Positions 5,558 through 6,342 of a stretch of DNA of 6,342 nt are shown piece by piece (within the stretch, counting starts at the first letter, position 1; each line of letters starts with the position of its first letter). Source of the DNA: Candidatus Colimonas fimequi (GTDB taxonomy: Bacteria; Bacillota; Clostridia; Peptostreptococcales; Anaerovoracaceae); the NCBI GenBank assembly GCA_018065295.1, contig JAGHTQ010000015.1, forward strand, positions 1-6,342. The letters are read 5' to 3'. The notes below the pieces were generated by a model that ran no database searches, had not been told where the DNA came from, and saw only the letters and a program-made list of their open reading frames with translations. The position numbers were made by a program, and so were the translations under genes.

Positions 5558-6342
5558 ATGGCGAAAGAGATAACAGATATTAGAGAATATCAGCGTACGC
5601 TGACACTGATTTTCCTTAAGGCAGCGAAGAACGTTCTTGGCGATGCCAGGGTTAGAGTTCAGAACCCACAGAACAAGGCAATATTCGCAGACGTTGAGGG
5701 AATGGATGAACTGACAACAAATCAGGTCAACACTATTCGTGGTCTCATGGAGGAATACATTAAGCGCGATATGCCAATCGAGATGGTAATGTATGAGCGC
5801 GAGGAGTTAAAGGAGAAGCTGACTAGTCTTGGCTATACTGAGAAGGTAAGACTCATGGACCGTGCCAAGGGTATTGGCAAGGTGCCCGTATTCCAGCTTG
5901 GCGACTATATGAACTTCTTTTATGGCACCATGGCGCCATCAACAGGAAGTGTTAAGCTTTTTGACCTGAAGAAATATAAGAGGGGAGTTCTCATCAGATT
6001 CCCTGATCCTGATGATATGACAAGATTCCCTGAATATAGAGATGACGAGAAACTTTATGATGCTTTCCTTGAAGCGGAGCAGTGGAACGATCTTCTGGGT
6101 ATTTCATATCTGGCAGATCTTAACGATAAAATTCTCAGCGGCAATGTTCGTGACATGATCCTTCTTTCGGAAGCTCTTCACGAGAAGAAGATTGCCGAGA
6201 TCGCAGACGAAGTCAAGAAGAGTGGCAGGAAGATTGTTCTCATCGCAGGTCCATCATCTTCTGGTAAGACAAGCTTCGCTAACAGACTTTGCATACAGCT
6301 GAGAGTTATCGGCATGAAGCCCCTGTACATGGGAACTGACGA
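5558..6342 (+). CDS. Uridine kinase-like nucleoside kinase (N-terminal part, runs off window end)
   Basis: This belongs to the P-loop uridine kinase/phosphoribulokinase group in its larger clostridial form, in which a threonyl-tRNA-synthetase-like region precedes the kinase. It is expected to phosphorylate a nucleoside, probably uridine or cytidine, in salvage. 261 codons are visible and the frame is open to the edge. Residues 10 to about 200 match the synthetase-like region (GDYMNFFYGTMAPSTG 115-130, FDLKKYKRGVLIRFPDP 135-151). They are followed by the conserved helix SEALHEKKIAEIADE (204-218) and the kinase start with Walker A GPSSSGKTS (231-239). The rest of the kinase domain is missing from the window. 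Family members often begin with a TGS domain of about 60 residues; here the synthetase-like part starts within ten residues of the ATG. That start is supported by AGGTGA (5546-5551), six bases upstream. Substrate specificity is inferred from the family, not seen. Confidence 0.85.
   Translation, partial: MAKEITDIREYQRTLTLIFLKAAKNVLGDARVRVQNPQNKAIFADVEGMDELTTNQVNTIRGLMEEYIKRDMPIEMVMYEREELKEKLTSLGYTEKVRLMDRAKGIGKVPVFQLGDYMNFFYGTMAPSTGSVKLFDLKKYKRGVLIRFPDPDDMTRFPEYRDDEKLYDAFLEAEQWNDLLGISYLADLNDKILSGNVRDMILLSEALHEKKIAEIADEVKKSGRKIVLIAGPSSSGKTSFANRLCIQLRVIGMKPLYMGTD

Noticed and set aside
5118..5559. Long minus-strand open frames (118 and 136 codons) opposite the PC4-like gene and the kinase promoter
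   Set aside because: They overlap a recognisable + strand protein, its terminator and a promoter, have no family resemblance, and are explained by the GC-rich, stop-poor tail sequence.

Overview
The window looks like a chromosomal housekeeping segment of a low- to mid-GC member of the Firmicutes, most likely Clostridia. That rests on the AGA-rich arginine codons, the purine-rich Shine-Dalgarno sites, the two-ATPase ECF transporter module, a YdbC-type PC4 protein and a clostridial-style nucleoside kinase. I cannot name the genus from the sequence alone; an Anaerovoracaceae/Mogibacterium-like organism is only a guess. All protein-coding genes I accept are on the + strand.

Layout. Positions 1-377 hold the C-terminal half of type I 3-dehydroquinate dehydratase (aroD). 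It is followed almost without a gap by ecfA1 (380-1210), ecfA2 (1201-2049) and ecfT (2080-2880), which encode the shared energizing module of an energy-coupling factor vitamin/metal transporter. No substrate-binding S component lies in the window, so the cargo cannot be read from here. After a 42-base gap comes a 632-codon open frame (2923-4821). It joins a complete TrmB tRNA (guanine-N7) methyltransferase to a complete class I aminotransferase without a stop codon. A strong Shine-Dalgarno and ATG sit exactly at the junction, and codon use changes there. I see no terminator between aroD and the end of the aminotransferase, so 1-4821 may be one transcript; it ends at an intrinsic terminator (4881-4911).

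Next is a monocistronic unit with its own sigma-A-type promoter (4933-4961), a 147-codon gene for a YdbC/PC4-family single-strand-nucleic-acid-binding protein (5010-5453), and its own terminator (5459-5487). Its C-terminus is an Arg/Gly/Gln-rich linker plus an acidic tail ending in phenylalanine, which recalls the architecture of single-stranded DNA-binding protein SSB. An extended -10 promoter (5489-5516) then drives a uridine kinase-like nucleoside kinase that runs off the right edge (5558-6342) and appears to lack the N-terminal TGS domain.

The genes do not form one obvious pathway: shikimate synthesis, micronutrient uptake, tRNA modification, amino-acid transamination, ssDNA binding and nucleoside salvage. 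I see no RNA gene, CRISPR array, insertion sequence or phage module. The two points most worth following are the stopless TrmB-aminotransferase frame and the SSB-like tail on the PC4 protein.
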